Assembly: GCA_950097015.1 (NCBI GenBank)
Contig: CATNEN010000001.1
Span: 3,688,001-3,752,000, forward strand
Reading direction: 5' to 3'
From: Macrostomum hystrix
Lineage: Eukaryota; Platyhelminthes; Macrostomidae
Length of the DNA stretch: 64,000 bases
The notes beneath the pieces were generated by a model, which was not told the origin of the DNA, made no database searches, and worked only from the letters and a program-made list of their open reading frames with translations. The position numbers and the translations under genes were made by a program. Within the stretch, counting starts at the first letter, position 1. The number at the start of each line of letters is the position of its first letter. Of the stretch, positions 20,654-30,841 are shown in pieces.

Positions 20654-22204
20654 TCAAGCTCGCTGCAGGATCCGGTAGATCTTGGGCTTGGTGTACTCTT
20701 TGTCGGCGTCTCTCAGCGACTCTGGCAGGTGCGCACCCTTTGTCTCCGGCAGCAGCAGCACCAGCAGGGAAGTCACAAGGCTGACTGATGCAAAGATGAC
20801 AAACGGCAGCGGCTTCCACACTTCGCCGAGGATGTTGATGAGGGGCGCCAAGATTCCACCAACGCGAGCTGCCGTGGAGGAGCTGCCCATGCCGACGTTC
20901 CTCACGAGAGTCGGGAAGAGCTCGCCTGAGTAGGCCCAGCTGGTGTCAAGGGAGGAAGTGGTAAAAAACCGTCCCGTGATGGCCAAGCCGACGACCAGTG
21001 TGGCCCACTCGGGCTTGTCCAGCAAGAAGGCGATGGCGAACATGCAGGCGGCGGACAGAAAGTACAACAGACTAAACAGAAGCGGCCGGCCGATGAGGTG
21101 TGCAGTGACGATGGAGAAGACGGAGGCTGGTACGCCGACCGCGCTGCCCAGCAGGAAGGTGAGGTAGATGTTCCCGGAGAGGGTGCCGGTGGACAGGATG
21201 AGGCCGTAGTAGACCATGGAGGAGGCAAAAAAGTTGTTCCACAGCAGCAGGGTGGGCATTCGCATTGTGGGCGATCGCAGCAGGTCGACGAGACCCGCGT
21301 TCGGGTGGCTGCCCTGCTGCGCAACGAGAGTCTCGCAGACGCGACGCACGTCCTCGCCGAAGTAGGCAGGTGGCTGGCGACAGTTGACGCGAGCGATGCG
21401 ACGACAAACGCGGTAGGCGTCGTCCGGGCGGTTCTTGGCGAGCAGCCAACGAGGCGACTCGCCCAGCAGGATGAGCAGCGGAATGCACGCGATGGCGGGA
21501 GCGGCGAGGGTGAGTTCCAGCTTCCAGTGGACTCGGATGGCGTAGGCAACTACGCTGCAGACGCAGAGTGCGACGTTCCAGCCGTTGGTGCCGACGAGAA
21601 CGGCGGCCATGCGGTAGCGTTGCGTGACGGACTCAGCGACCATGGCGTTGCAGACGCTGAGAATGCCGCTGGCTCCGAGGCCGCTCAGGAAGCGCAGCGC
21701 GGCGTACACCTCCAGGGACGGGCTGAAGGCCAGCGCGACTCCGGCCAGCCACACGTTGACGACGGCGGCGCAGGCGGCTCGGAGGCGTCCCCAGTGGTCG
21801 GAGAGAGCGCCGTAGGCCGTGCTGCCGATCAGCAGTCCCAGCATGTACAAGGTGCTGCACAGGTTGACGAGCTTCTCTTTGCTGCATACCAACGAGAACT
21901 GCGACCTCCAGCTGGACTCGAAGTTGCCGTCAGTGCTGAACAGCCAGGAGCTGCAGGGCTCTTGGCTCCCGTTCGCAGATCTGAAGCAGCGGTCCTGAGC
22001 AGCTTCTGTCCAGTTTCCCGACTGCAGCCACACGGAGCCGTTGGACTCGTCAGCGCACCGGAAGTCCATCCGACCGGCTGTGAACACCACGGCTACCGTC
22101 TGGAAAGCGGCAAAGAACTTCACGAAGGACAGCGTAATCAGGAGCAGCAGCTGGTAGGGACCACGGTCGCCGATCTCCGGCAGGATGTCATCGAAGCGGG
22201 TCAT
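20654..22204 (-). CDS. SLC22-family organic ion transporter, copy 2
   Basis: Single-exon 516-residue transporter facing copy 1 tail to tail. Over the aligned 515 residues it differs from copy 1 at only four sites (E81Q, I202V, I218V, M512I). It then ends with alanine and a stop where copy 1 continues for 15 more residues. All SLC22 landmarks of copy 1 are kept: glycosylated first loop, SDHWGRLR, ESPRW, GELFP, LPETKG. Both proteins look functional. The flanks are unrelated from the base before the ATG and from a few bases before the stop, so the duplicated or homogenised tract is coextensive with the coding sequence. A shared intronless state, while the other larger genes here have introns, suggests an intronless ancestor, possibly a retrocopy. 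Confidence 0.93.
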   Translation of the reverse strand: MTRFDDILPEIGDRGPYQLLLLITLSFVKFFAAFQTVAVVFTAGRMDFRCADESNGSVWLQSGNWTEAAQDRCFRSANGSQEPCSSWLFSTDGNFESSWRSQFSLVCSKEKLVNLCSTLYMLGLLIGSTAYGALSDHWGRLRAACAAVVNVWLAGVALAFSPSLEVYAALRFLSGLGASGILSVCNAMVAESVTQRYRMAAVLVGTNGWNVALCVCSVVAYAIRVHWKLELTLAAPAIACIPLLILLGESPRWLLAKNRPDDAYRVCRRIARVNCRQPPAYFGEDVRRVCETLVAQQGSHPNAGLVDLLRSPTMRMPTLLLWNNFFASSMVYYGLILSTGTLSGNIYLTFLLGSAVGVPASVFSIVTAHLIGRPLLFSLLYFLSAACMFAIAFLLDKPEWATLVVGLAITGRFFTTSSLDTSWAYSGELFPTLVRNVGMGSSSTAARVGGILAPLINILGEVWKPLPFVIFASVSLVTSLLVLLLPETKGAHLPESLRDADKEYTKPKIYRILQRA

Positions 22205-23239
22205 TGTTAGGCCACCCGAGTGTCTCTGCAGCAGCTGAGAACAATTGTCTTATAAAATGCCGGAGAGCTTTAAATGTGAACTGTGTATCGCGGCTTGCGG
22301 TTAATTTAGCTATCGAGAATTTTTCCTCGGACATTAGGACAATTTTTTCAAATACAAGCTATTTATTTTCTTTTGATACGCTCACTGTTTTTTTTGACAA
22401 TGCGATAGTGAAACTTATCAGTGTGCAATACATTGGAGCTCTGTTGTGCTGCTGACCTCGATTATTCTTATCGATTTCTCGGCTTGAAATTGCTCTCACC
22501 GACTAGTACACTTGTTATCTGCCTAGTGAGCACAATGACCACTGATTTGATGACTGATAAGTACTGACATGCTTTAAAAAGTTAATACGTACGTTATAAT
22601 TAACACAGAGTTTTATTACGACCGCAGCTTTACTTCCCCCATTCAAAGTAATATTTTTAACACAGAAGAGCCAGATTATAAAGTTAAGAGACTATTAAAT
22701 GACTAGCATAAACTATGTTTTACACTACGGGGGTCAGCGCTCCCTTTAAGGCCTGTCCCGTATCTTATTTCTTCCTTGTCTCATCTCTCCAATGTCTGAT
22801 CTCCCCCGTGTCTCATCTCTTCCCTTTCCTATCTCTATTATCATTCGTCTGTTTTTAACGAAGGACAACTCAAAGGACAGGACACTACAAATCATATAGC
22901 GTCATTTGGCGTACGAATTGCTGAAGCAGCGTGCTAGAGAAGTAGCGCTTTCAGTTTATTTTAGCCATTGTGTCCTTTTCTTTTAATTTTAGTGAAAAAA
23001 GAAAATGATATCTCGGTACTCGTATTAAGGTTTTTTATTTCGATCAAGCTAAAGCTGAAAAAATGTGCAACAAAAAAACAATTTCCTGGTTGATCAGATA
23101 AGCAATAACTAAGGAGCTAAATAACTCTAGCTAGAGACTTCTAAAAGCAGAAACAAAAACTGTCTAATCACAGCAAACCTCACACTAAAATTTCAGACAC
23201 GAATGACAACACACACTTGTTGAAACCTGTTTTTTTCGA
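22205..23239. other. Spacer between SLC22 copy 2 and the MYT1-like gene
   Basis: No supportable gene. At about 22752-22845 there are one to two degenerate units resembling, on the opposite strand, the 51-bp repeat inside the hAT element at 61938 (CTTGTCTCATCTCTCCAATG, then GTGTCTCATCTCTTCCC). The rest is AT-rich. Confidence 0.45.
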
Positions 23240-23245
23240 TTTATT
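23240..23245 (-). terminator. Candidate poly(A) signal, MYT1-like gene
   Basis: TTTATT on the plus strand, AATAAA on the minus, about 230 bases beyond the stop codon at 23474. Confidence 0.45.
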
Positions 23246-23473
23246 AGACTTTGGTGCGCATACAAGTGGCAGGAAATTTGAAGAAACTCTGTTTCGTGGT
23301 GCCTCATAGTCAATTTTCGATTAAATCTCGTTGGCTGAAACGACGTTTTCAAAATTACTTTGTCTTTTCTAGACATCATCTGAGTTGGGTTTTTGAGACT
23401 TTTAAACTTGTAAACTATTGGTTTTCTGTGAATCGTTGAATAACAGTTATAACAGTTAGGATAGTTAGGATAG

Positions 23474-23956
23474 TCATTGTCGGAGTGACAAATTCAGTGG
23501 CTCAGCTGACAGTCCGATCGTCATCGGGCCAATGTTCCTGCTAGCTCGATTTCCATTCGCAGCGTTGGTCGCCATTGAATTCATAGCCAGAAAACTGGAC
23601 AGGTGATTGTTAAAGTCCCTGCCGCCGGCGGTGTTATGGAAACTCCCAGGCGTCGGCCACTGAAACTGCGGTGGCGCTGGCGGAGGCGGCGGTGGTGGCG
23701 GCGGCGGCAGCAGCGGTAGAGGCTGCGTCGTCGGAAGCAGTCCCCAACCGAAGCTCGGGGGCAGAAATGTTCCCCCAGGAGAAGCCAAGCTACCAAACAG
23801 TGGGCCCATGGACTGTTCCATCATTTGGGCCATGCGATGGTGATACTGCTGCTGCTGTGAATGGCTGGTGCCTGTGTATCCACCATCTCGAACCATAGAA
23901 CTCCAGTTGAAAGGTCGATCCTCAAATGGAGCTAAGTACGGCTGCTGTTGACTTAG

Positions 23957-23996
<40 letters not shown>

Positions 23997-25847
23997 AAAG
24001 TCTAAAAATTTTTAACTTTTTTTTCAATAGGGCGAGTGACTAGTATTTTTAATAGCCGATTCTTCAATGTAGGCTGAAGTTTACGTACAACGAATTGCTG
24101 CTGCTGCTGCTGCTGTCGCGGGCTGCTCGAGTTGGTTCCACTTCCGCTGCCTCCGCCACTGATGTTGGCATAATCAGAGCGCAGTCCGTCGCTGTTTGAC
24201 GAGGATCCGGCGACGCCTCTCTCGGCGCTGGCATCGGCGCTGGCGGCTGCGGCTGCGGCCGCGTGCAGCATTCGATTCGCAGCGGCCATCGGACAACCGG
24301 ATTGGCTGAGCGGCGATTGAAATGAATGAGGACGGGGCGGCAGGGGGACAGGGGCAGAGCACACATGAGTTGCTCAAATAAAAACATCACCTATTGTTAC
24401 ATGGCTACTGACTTAATCAAGTATTTACCCATTAACAGTAGAGAGACCACTGTGTTATTTCAAATACTCAAATTTTTATTCTGTGTGAGAATATTCAACC
24501 AATCGCCATTAAAATCCAGAACACAGGCTAAAATTTTCCGCTCTATTCGATGAAACAAGTTTCATAATAGCAAAGCATCGGCATTGCCGGAAAATGTTGA
24601 TCCATTTGGTGGAATATCACGGTCATCGGTCTTTCGGTTTGGGGGCTATCGGGAAGTAGGCAGTGAGTATTTGAAATATCCCCGTGGTCTTTCCTCAGGG
24701 GAAAAATAGCGTTGTCTTTCTACTGTTAACAGTAGGACTACCAGGCCATTTTGCAGCCCGTTTTTATACCAAGGAGGGGGGAAATTCCCCCCTGACAATT
24801 TTTTTGGCAGCGCCTGAATGCTAACAGCGTTGGGTGGTGACTGATTGGTTGACAGACTAGGCGAGGGTGTCCTGTGGTTGAGCTGCGCCTAATATTTTGG
24901 CTTGAGCATTGAAATTTGAGAAATTCGCGTCAGGGTGTCCATAGTACTCGTAGCTTAGTTCCACCTGTTGTAGCCCTTGAAGGTCCAGCAGTCTGTCTAG
25001 ATAAAGGTAGGTGACCACCGAAGACGGAGATGATGCGGGCACACTCGGGTGACATGCTGATAAATTTTGAAGGCCTGGCAAGGCCGCACTGAGGCGCAGT
25101 GCAAATTCGTGTATAGGGGTGTATGAAATACAATAGCTCTTATGGGAAAAATCGGACCTTCGGCCAGAAACATTGAATATCTCGACGGTCTGAAGAGCTG
25201 GCGACTTGTTTCTTGTTTCAGAAGATGCGCAACAAAAAGTTGGCCCGTGTTCTTGAGTTTTGTGTGCTTGAATTGTTCCGTACGGGTGCAGCAAAAAAAT
25301 TGTCGGGGGGGGGAATTCCCCCCTTGGTAGTTCTACTGTTAATAGAAGACTGCAATTAATAATGATATTCTCTCTCTAATAGACAAATAGAATCGGATTC
25401 TCACCTTCGATGCGTCAATCTTGTTCCATTCGTGTGTCCCTGACCGTTGCAGCCAAGAGTTGGACAGCGCAGTACGTTGGACTGTATGCAAAGCACTGCA
25501 TTGTTGATTGGGAAGCGATGCTGCTTTCACTGATCCCGTGAGAGTGTTTCATAAGCAACAGTGAAGTATTACTCACTCTGAGAAGTTTTCTTGTCCTTTC
25601 TAGGACAGCCGCTCAGACTCCGATGGTGAGCATAGTGTCCGGTGACGTGCCCGGAGCCGTCGCAGCCAGGATTCGGACAGTGGCTCGTCAGCTGATACGG
25701 CTGCTGAAGGAACTGGCTGTAGTGCAGCAGCTGCTGCTGCTGCTGATAATCATGGACGTTCCATTGGTTCACAGCCTCCATCGTTGCCGCATCAGTCTCT
25801 GCTCTGAAAGAAGCGTTCGGCGCCGACGGGCCAGTCAGCGTTGTCAT
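23474..25847 (-). CDS. MYT1/NZF-type CCHHC zinc-finger transcription factor
   Basis: Coding exons 25847-25577, 25495-25405, 24305-24089, 24001-23474 join in phases 1, 2 and 0, giving 368 residues from the ATG at 25847. Two CCHHC fingers have identical spacing. Finger 1 uses C57, C62, H67, H75, C81 and reads [14 protein letters not shown]. Finger 2 uses C101, C106, H111, H119, C125 and reads [14 protein letters not shown]. Finger 2 exists only after splicing: its last cysteine is in the next exon (HRSQSGCP across the join). These fingers define the MYT1/MYT1L/ST18 family of mostly neural DNA-binding regulators. Vertebrate members have more fingers, so this is a short or partial form. Downstream are polyalanine, Ser/Gly, polyglutamine and polyproline tracts and a C-terminal PLNLS (361-365). 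An upstream exon at 26060-26000 is open and ends in a strong donor but could not be joined in phase, so it may be leader. The true start is uncertain. Confidence 0.85.
24432..24729. mobile_element. TTAA-flanked TIR element 1 (piggyBac-like MITE)
   Basis: The 290-bp body (24436-24725) lies between TTAA at 24432 and TTAA at 24726. The ends are inverted repeats starting CAGTAG, with AGACCAC and TATTTCAAATACTCA present in opposite orientations near both ends. TTAA duplications are the hallmark of piggyBac-type insertion, and TAGAAAGA near the end resembles piggyBac termini. It sits in the intron that splits zinc finger 2. Confidence 0.8.
24726..25342. mobile_element. TTAA-flanked TIR element 2, abutting element 1
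   Basis: The 609-bp body (24730-25338) lies between the shared TTAA at 24726 and TTAA at 25339. Terminal inverted repeats start CAGTAGGACTACCA (left) and CAGTAGAACTACCA (right, complemented). Inner inverted blocks follow: AATTCCCCCC next to GACAATTTTTTTG. The first six bases match element 1, but the rest differs, so it is a separate family using the same terminal signal. A 145-codon minus frame inside (24857-25294) has no recognised domain. Confidence 0.8.
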
Positions 25848-25999
25848 GGCAACTGCCGGCCACTCAAAGGAGCTGCTGAATGCGAGTCGAGGGGAGGCGT
25901 ATCTGGACGCGCACTTTTGTTCCCACAGTTTTCGGTCGAATATTTTCAAGATGGAAAGTTTTAGAAAAGAACTGACGACACCTGAGATTGTAAACTCAC

Positions 26000-26060
26000 C
26001 GGTTTGAAGTCTCTCTCACTTAGCCTTCGCAATGATTTCATTCGATCATGTCCAAAAAGC
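26000..26060 (-). other. Candidate 5' exon of the MYT1-like gene
   Basis: Bounded by an acceptor (TTGTTTTTACAG) and a strong donor (CCG then GTGAGT). The only open frame reads [20 protein letters not shown] and would leave in phase 0, which does not match a good acceptor before the first finger exon. It could therefore be a 5' UTR exon, or part of a longer N-terminus through a weak acceptor. Confidence 0.4.
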
Positions 26061-26640
26061 CTGTAAAAACAATCTTGATATTGCGACCAAATTTCTCACC
26101 TGTGTTCTCAAATCGGAGAGGGAGAGAGACGACAATCTCAGGCCATCGATTGATTGCAGATTGAGAAGGAGAAATCGCTCTTGACGACCGTTTAAACTCG
26201 TACAAATAAAGGTGAAAACAGACTCAACTTACACTTTAGCAGCCGGTTCTAGAACTTTATAATTTTTCATGAGCAGAGCTGTTATGAGACTTGGATGGTC
26301 ACCTGAACGCCTCGAAGCGAGTCAACTTTTATACTAAAAATTCCTCATCCGTTCGCCCGTTTAGCGCTGTCGTTTCCTGATTGGATCGGCAAAAGGTAAT
26401 CAGCCACATCCGTGAGCACTGCTCACCTGAGACACCGCGCCTCAGTTTATGAAAGAAAAATCTTTCAAAGACAAAAAAGTCGATGTCAATAATCCCTAGG
26501 AGAAAGAAGGCATTTTCCGCTTTTGGTGACGACAATTAGCCTGGCTAAGTGTCGGTGAATTTTTGTCGATGTATATTCTTCTCCCATCTCCAATCAGCAA
26601 CTTGTTGGCCAGCTGCTATCCCCGTAATCATTTAAAGTCC
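26061..26640. other. Probable promoter/leader region of the MYT1-like gene
   Basis: Non-repetitive sequence between the candidate 5' exon and the 9-bp satellite. No gene or specific promoter element could be read. A 68-codon minus frame at 26329-26535 is unsupported. Confidence 0.35.
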
Positions 26641-26656
26641 TGACACTTCTCCTATC

Positions 26657-28213
26657 TATGTTATCCCTGTTATCCCTGTTATCCCTGTTATCCCTGTTAT
26701 CCCCGTTATTCCTGTCATCACTGGTCACTCTGTTATCCCTGTTATCCCTTTTATCCCTTTTATCCCTGTTATCCCTGTTATCCCTGTTATCCCTGTTATC
26801 CCTGTTATCCCTGTTATCCCCGTTATTCCTGTCATCACTGGTCACTCTGTTATCCCTGTTATCCCTTTTATCCCTTTTATCCCTGTTATCCCTGTTATCC
26901 CTGTTATCCCCGTTATTCCTGTCATCACTGGTCACTCTGCTATCCCTGTTATCCCTTTTATCCCTTTTATCCCTGCCATCCCTGTTATCCCTGTTATCTC
27001 TGTTATCCCTGTTATCCCTGCTATCCCTGTTATCCCTATTATCCCTGTTATCCCTGTTATCCCTGTTATCCCTGTTATCCCTGCTATCCCTGTTATCCCT
27101 GTTATCTCTGTTATCCCTGTTATCCCTGCTATCCCTTTTATCCCTTTTATCCCTGTTATCCCTGTTATCCCTGTTATCCCTGTTATCCCTGCTATCCCTG
27201 TTATCCCTGTTATCTCTGTTATCCCTGTTATCCCTGCTATCCCTGTTATCCCTATTATCCCTATTATCCCTGTAATATATATTATACCTGTTATCCCCTT
27301 TATTCCTGTCATCACTGGTCACTCTGTTATCCCTGTTATCACTCTTATCCCTGTTATCCCTGTTATCCCTGTTATCCCTGTTATCTCTGTTATCCCTGTT
27401 ATCCCTGTTATCCCTGTTATCCCTGTTATCCCTGTTATCCCTGTTAATCCCTATTATCCCTATTATCCCTGTAATATATATTATACCTGTTATCCCTATT
27501 ATCCTTGTAATATATTTTACACTTGTTATCCCCGTTATTCCTGTCATCACTGTTCACTCTGTTATCCCTGTTATCCCTGTTATCCCTGTTATCCCTGTTA
27601 TCTCTGTTATCCCTGTTATCCCTGCTATCCCTGTTATCCCTATTATCCCTATTATCCCTGTAATATATATTATACCTGTTATCCCCTTTATTCCTGTCAT
27701 CACTGGTCACTCTGTTATCCCTGTTATCACTCTTATCCCTGTTATCCCTGTTATCCCTGTTATCCCTGTTATCCCTGTTATCCCTGTTATCCCTGTTATC
27801 CCTGTTATCCCTGTTATCCCTGTTATCCCTGTTATCCCTGTTAATCCCTATTATCCCTATTATCCCTGTAATATATATTATACCTGTTATCCCCTTTATT
27901 CCTGTCATCACTGGTCACTCTGTTATCCCTGTTATCACTCTTATCCCTGTTATCCCTGTTATCCCTGCTATCCCTGTTATCCCTGTTATCCCTGTTATCC
28001 CTGTTATCCCTGTTAATCCCTACTATCCCTATTATCCCTGTAATATATATTATACCTGTTATCCCTATTATCCTAGTAATATATTTTACACTTGTTATCC
28101 CCGTTATTCCTGTCATCACTGTTCACTCTGTTATCCCTGTTATCCCTGTTATCCCTGTTATCCCTGTTATCCCTGTTATCCCTGTTATCCCTGTTATCCC
28201 CGTTATCTCTGTT
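26657..28213. repeat. 9-bp satellite with higher-order structure
   Basis: Tandem TTATCCCTG units. They are interrupted at intervals by the same spacer (CCCGTTATTCCTGTCATCAC, then TGGTCACTC) and by CTGTAATATATATTATACC blocks, so groups of units have been duplicated together. The long frames repeating RDN (minus) and LLS (plus) follow from the 9-base period and are not genes. Confidence 0.95.
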
Positions 28214-28837
28214 TTTGACGAGGCGACATCGAAAACACACAAACTTTTCTTTAAGCTTGAAACTCAAAGGACTAAAATTGGATGAAATAACAAATCCCTT
28301 TTTTTCAATTGGCTTGCGACGAAATTGGAGGCATAGTTACTTCAAAAGAAAATTTCCTTTTCCTCTTTAATAGTGAAAAGCAAAAATTGCAAAATTGGTG
28401 GGGCAAACGTAATCGCGGCGACTTCTCACACCTGTCTCCTAGCTAGCCGGACTCAACTACTCAGAAAATCTTTTAAAATCCTTTGATCCCAACTCCCTCT
28501 ATAGAAATCCCACATCTTTTACATCGAACCGGACAAACAATCACACCTTTTTTCCGCATCTGAATTCGACGAGCAATAATCACCGCAGTTTTCGTCCTTC
28601 TACTGAAAAGAAAATTATCTTTTTTTGTCCCGCAACAAAATGTGCCGCTGACCAATTACAGGTGCTAATCGGCAAAAAAACAGAATTCGAATGTAGGCCT
28701 TTGTAAGCAGTCAGCGAGGAGACGGTTCTGTTCATTTCGCTGATTCCTGAGCAGCCAAGCCTTCTATCTCTCTGCGTCTGAGCTCAAAATAAGTGAGGGA
28801 CCTTGTTGCGAACAAGGTCTACCAGATTTGAAGTCCG
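28214..28837. other. Spacer, no gene recognised
   Basis: Unique sequence without a supportable exon. A short minus-oriented SINE-A-like piece with CAGCGAGGAGACGGTTCTG and CATTTCGCTGATTCCTGAGC is at about 28700-28752. Confidence 0.4.
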
Positions 28838-29165
28838 GTGGTTGAGTGGCAGAGCGGTTCGCGCGTTTGCATTTCGTGCCAAGGTCCCTGAGCTCGATTC
28901 CGCGGCGAGGCCACATTCATTTCGGGCGCAATTTACGCCTTTGAGGGCCAACCTCCAAGGCGCAGTGGCAGTGTACACTTCCTGTGGATGAGAAAGTCAG
29001 GGCAGATGTACACACCTGTGTGAGCGTATGCCTGCGTACAGTATCTTTGTGCTGTGTGCTCAGGAGTCAGCGAAATGGGCAGAATTGCCTCCTCACTGGC
29101 TGCGGGTCTAGTGTCACCAAATGATGTACCATTGCCCGCAGCCCTTCGGCAAATATTTTTATTAA
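28838..29165 (+). mobile_element. SINE-A, full-length tRNA-derived
   Basis: Head with A box TGGCAGAGCGG and B box GAGCTCGATTCC, then the shared body (CCAACCTCCAAGGCGCAGTG, GAGAAAGTCAGGGCAGATGT, AGTCAGCGAAATGGGCAGAA, GGCTGCGGGTCTAGTGTCAC). It ends near ATTTTTATTA. This is the best preserved plus-strand copy. Confidence 0.9.
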
Positions 29166-29264
29166 ATTGAACTCCTATTACTAGTGGTCCTTGGCTGCGA
29201 AAGTACGAATGTGTAGAGAAATAGAAGCTTTTTTGAGGACGTTTGTCGCCCATCCCAGTTATCT

Positions 29265-29470
29265 CTGCGAGGTTGTAGCCCCGCAATAAGAGCGTCGGAC
29301 TCAAGAATTGAAGGTCGGAAGTTCGATTCCCGATTCCATTAGAAAAAAATGTTTCCTTGAGGGTGGGTGTGCCGTCCCTCCAGTCCATGGACTGAACAGC
29401 CGTACACAGCCTTCAGACGCGCCGCGCAATAGCAGCGACTGTGCTGTCGGCTGCACATCTGGCCGTATTG
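29265..29470 (+). mobile_element. SINE-B, tRNA-derived, internally deleted
   Basis: The tRNA-like head has TAAGAGCGTCGGACTCAAGA and the B box AGTTCGATTCCC. It then jumps to the 3' part, GAGGGTGGGTGTGCCGTCCC and CAGTCCATGGACTG, ending near CGGCTGCACATCTGGCC. The central part (AAATGGGTACC in other copies) is deleted. Confidence 0.85.
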
Positions 29471-29826
29471 AAAATTTTTTCTAAATGGCAACAAAAGAAA
29501 TGAAATAACACAAGCTTCCAAAATACTTCATTGACATCTTTCTGTTCTTGGATCTTTGCTATGAGAGTGTATTATAAAATACAACTAAAGAACTAAATTC
29601 AGGGCTACGCCATGGATTAAAAAACACGCGAGCTGACAAAAAATGATTCGAGCTTCGTCATCAACGCCCGTAGAAGCAAAATTGATTTAATTCTATAAAA
29701 AAATATCTTTAAAAATCGACCAATAAGCAATAATTGTTGGCGATAGCCAGAGACATTTACTGATAGTTCCGTTTAATTATGACGAAAATTCAGGTCGCTG
29801 AGCGGTGAAACAGAGTTTCATCGCCC
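29471..29826. other. Spacer, probably 3' flank of the 59-residue gene
   Basis: AT-rich. TTTAAT near 29687 reads ATTAAA on the minus strand, a possible poly(A) signal for the minus-strand micropeptide. Confidence 0.35.
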
Positions 29827-30006
29827 CTAATCTCCTTTTCTTTCGCAAGCGGCTCGCATTGTCAGCCGCCTGGTCTGATAAGCTACGCAGCAAAGTAGAA
29901 GCAGTAGGGCAGCCACCGACACGAACACCACTATGCCGAATAGAGCGAATTCTTCAGCCTCGTCCATGACATCGTCGATTCTGTGGTCGTTGGATTTGTC
30001 AGACAT
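29827..30006 (-). CDS. 59-residue single-pass membrane micropeptide
   Basis: Minus-strand ATG frame of 59 codons and a TAG stop, shorter than usual ORF cut-offs. The N-terminal 20 residues are acidic (MSDKSNDHRIDDVMDEAEEF). Residues 21-44 are a clean hydrophobic helix (GIVVFVSVAALLLLLCC). The tail is basic (RRLTMRAACERKGD), so a cytosolic C-terminus is predicted. The acidic-helix-basic layout and exact size resemble small integral membrane proteins that regulate membrane enzymes or channels, but I recognise no specific family. The ATG is in CCAATG context. The overlapping plus frame at 29933-30157 is treated as a shadow. Confidence 0.5.
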   Translation of the reverse strand: MSDKSNDHRIDDVMDEAEEFALFGIVVFVSVAALLLLLCCVAYQTRRLTMRAACERKGD

Positions 30007-30507
30007 TGGCCTCGATAAACCTGTACAGATTTACGAAGTAGCTTGGCTTGTTTTTCGATTTGTTTTCAGCTGCAGCATTCATGCAGTAGCTACGCCTTTT
30101 TATCGCGTCTGCACTGTGAAAATTTCCTTACCTCCCATGCAGCAGCCATCCCTTTAATCCTTCTTCTCGTTGCTCAGCTTAGACCCCACTCGATTTAGCG
30201 TTTCTATCATCTTCGCCCCATAGCTGTACTCAACCTCCTTCCCACACCTTCTCCCCGTCTATCTGTCCAAGCTGGGTGGTCTATGCTCGAGTCTACAAAG
30301 GGTAAGTGCGGAATTGTACATTCAACTACACTGATAGAGTGTGCGTTATAGCTGAAATCAGTCTGCACTCAATTGAGTACACTTAGCTCGTACATTGAGT
30401 GCACTTACTACTATACTACTCCATCGAGTAGTAAGTACCTTACAACTTTAACTTATAAGCTGGTTCTATTCATGAATACGCTCGTTAGACTCAATATTAA
30501 TATTTCA

Positions 30508-30575
30508 GGGCACTGCACATTCCGCTGACCTGAGCATAGGCCTGAGCACAAACGTACACACTCGTAAAGGTGTGT
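30508..30575 (-). repeat. SINE-A fragment
   Basis: Minus-oriented tail fragment: CATTCCGCTGACCTGAGCA, then GAGCACAAACGTACACACTC, then GGTGTGTACAT, matching the complement of the SINE-A 3' half. Confidence 0.55.
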
Positions 30576-30841
30576 ACATAATTAAGCTTCGGAAAAATCT
30601 GATTTTGAATCTATCTTATACAAGACAATTTAAGCAACCTTTTTTCTTAGCAAGGATTGGGCGACTGGCTAAATTCTGTGAAGCTAATTAGTTATGCTAA
30701 TTAGACTATACCTGGCAGCAGAATCAGAAAGCATTCTCAGTTTCTCACCCTAAAAATGCACGGAAATAAAAACCGAAAAACTGCAGAAAATTTCGACTCG
30801 TCACTTTGCAAGAAAGTTCTTCAATTAGACGTCAGTTTAGC

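Noticed and set aside
24857-25294. 145-codon minus frame as a gene
   Set aside because: It lies wholly inside TTAA element 2, has no recognised domain, and the element is too short to be autonomous.
26594-27911. Long RDN-repeat and LLS-repeat frames
   Set aside because: Products of the 9-bp satellite period on each strand.
26657-28213. I-SceI-like homing endonuclease sites (TAGGGATAACAGGG-like text on the minus strand)
   Set aside because: The resemblance comes from the TTATCCCTG period. The full asymmetric site is not present and no homing endonuclease gene is seen.
28838-28910. Functional tRNA gene
   Set aside because: A and B boxes are good, but the cloverleaf stems do not close and the same head recurs fused to the same body in five places, so it is a SINE head.
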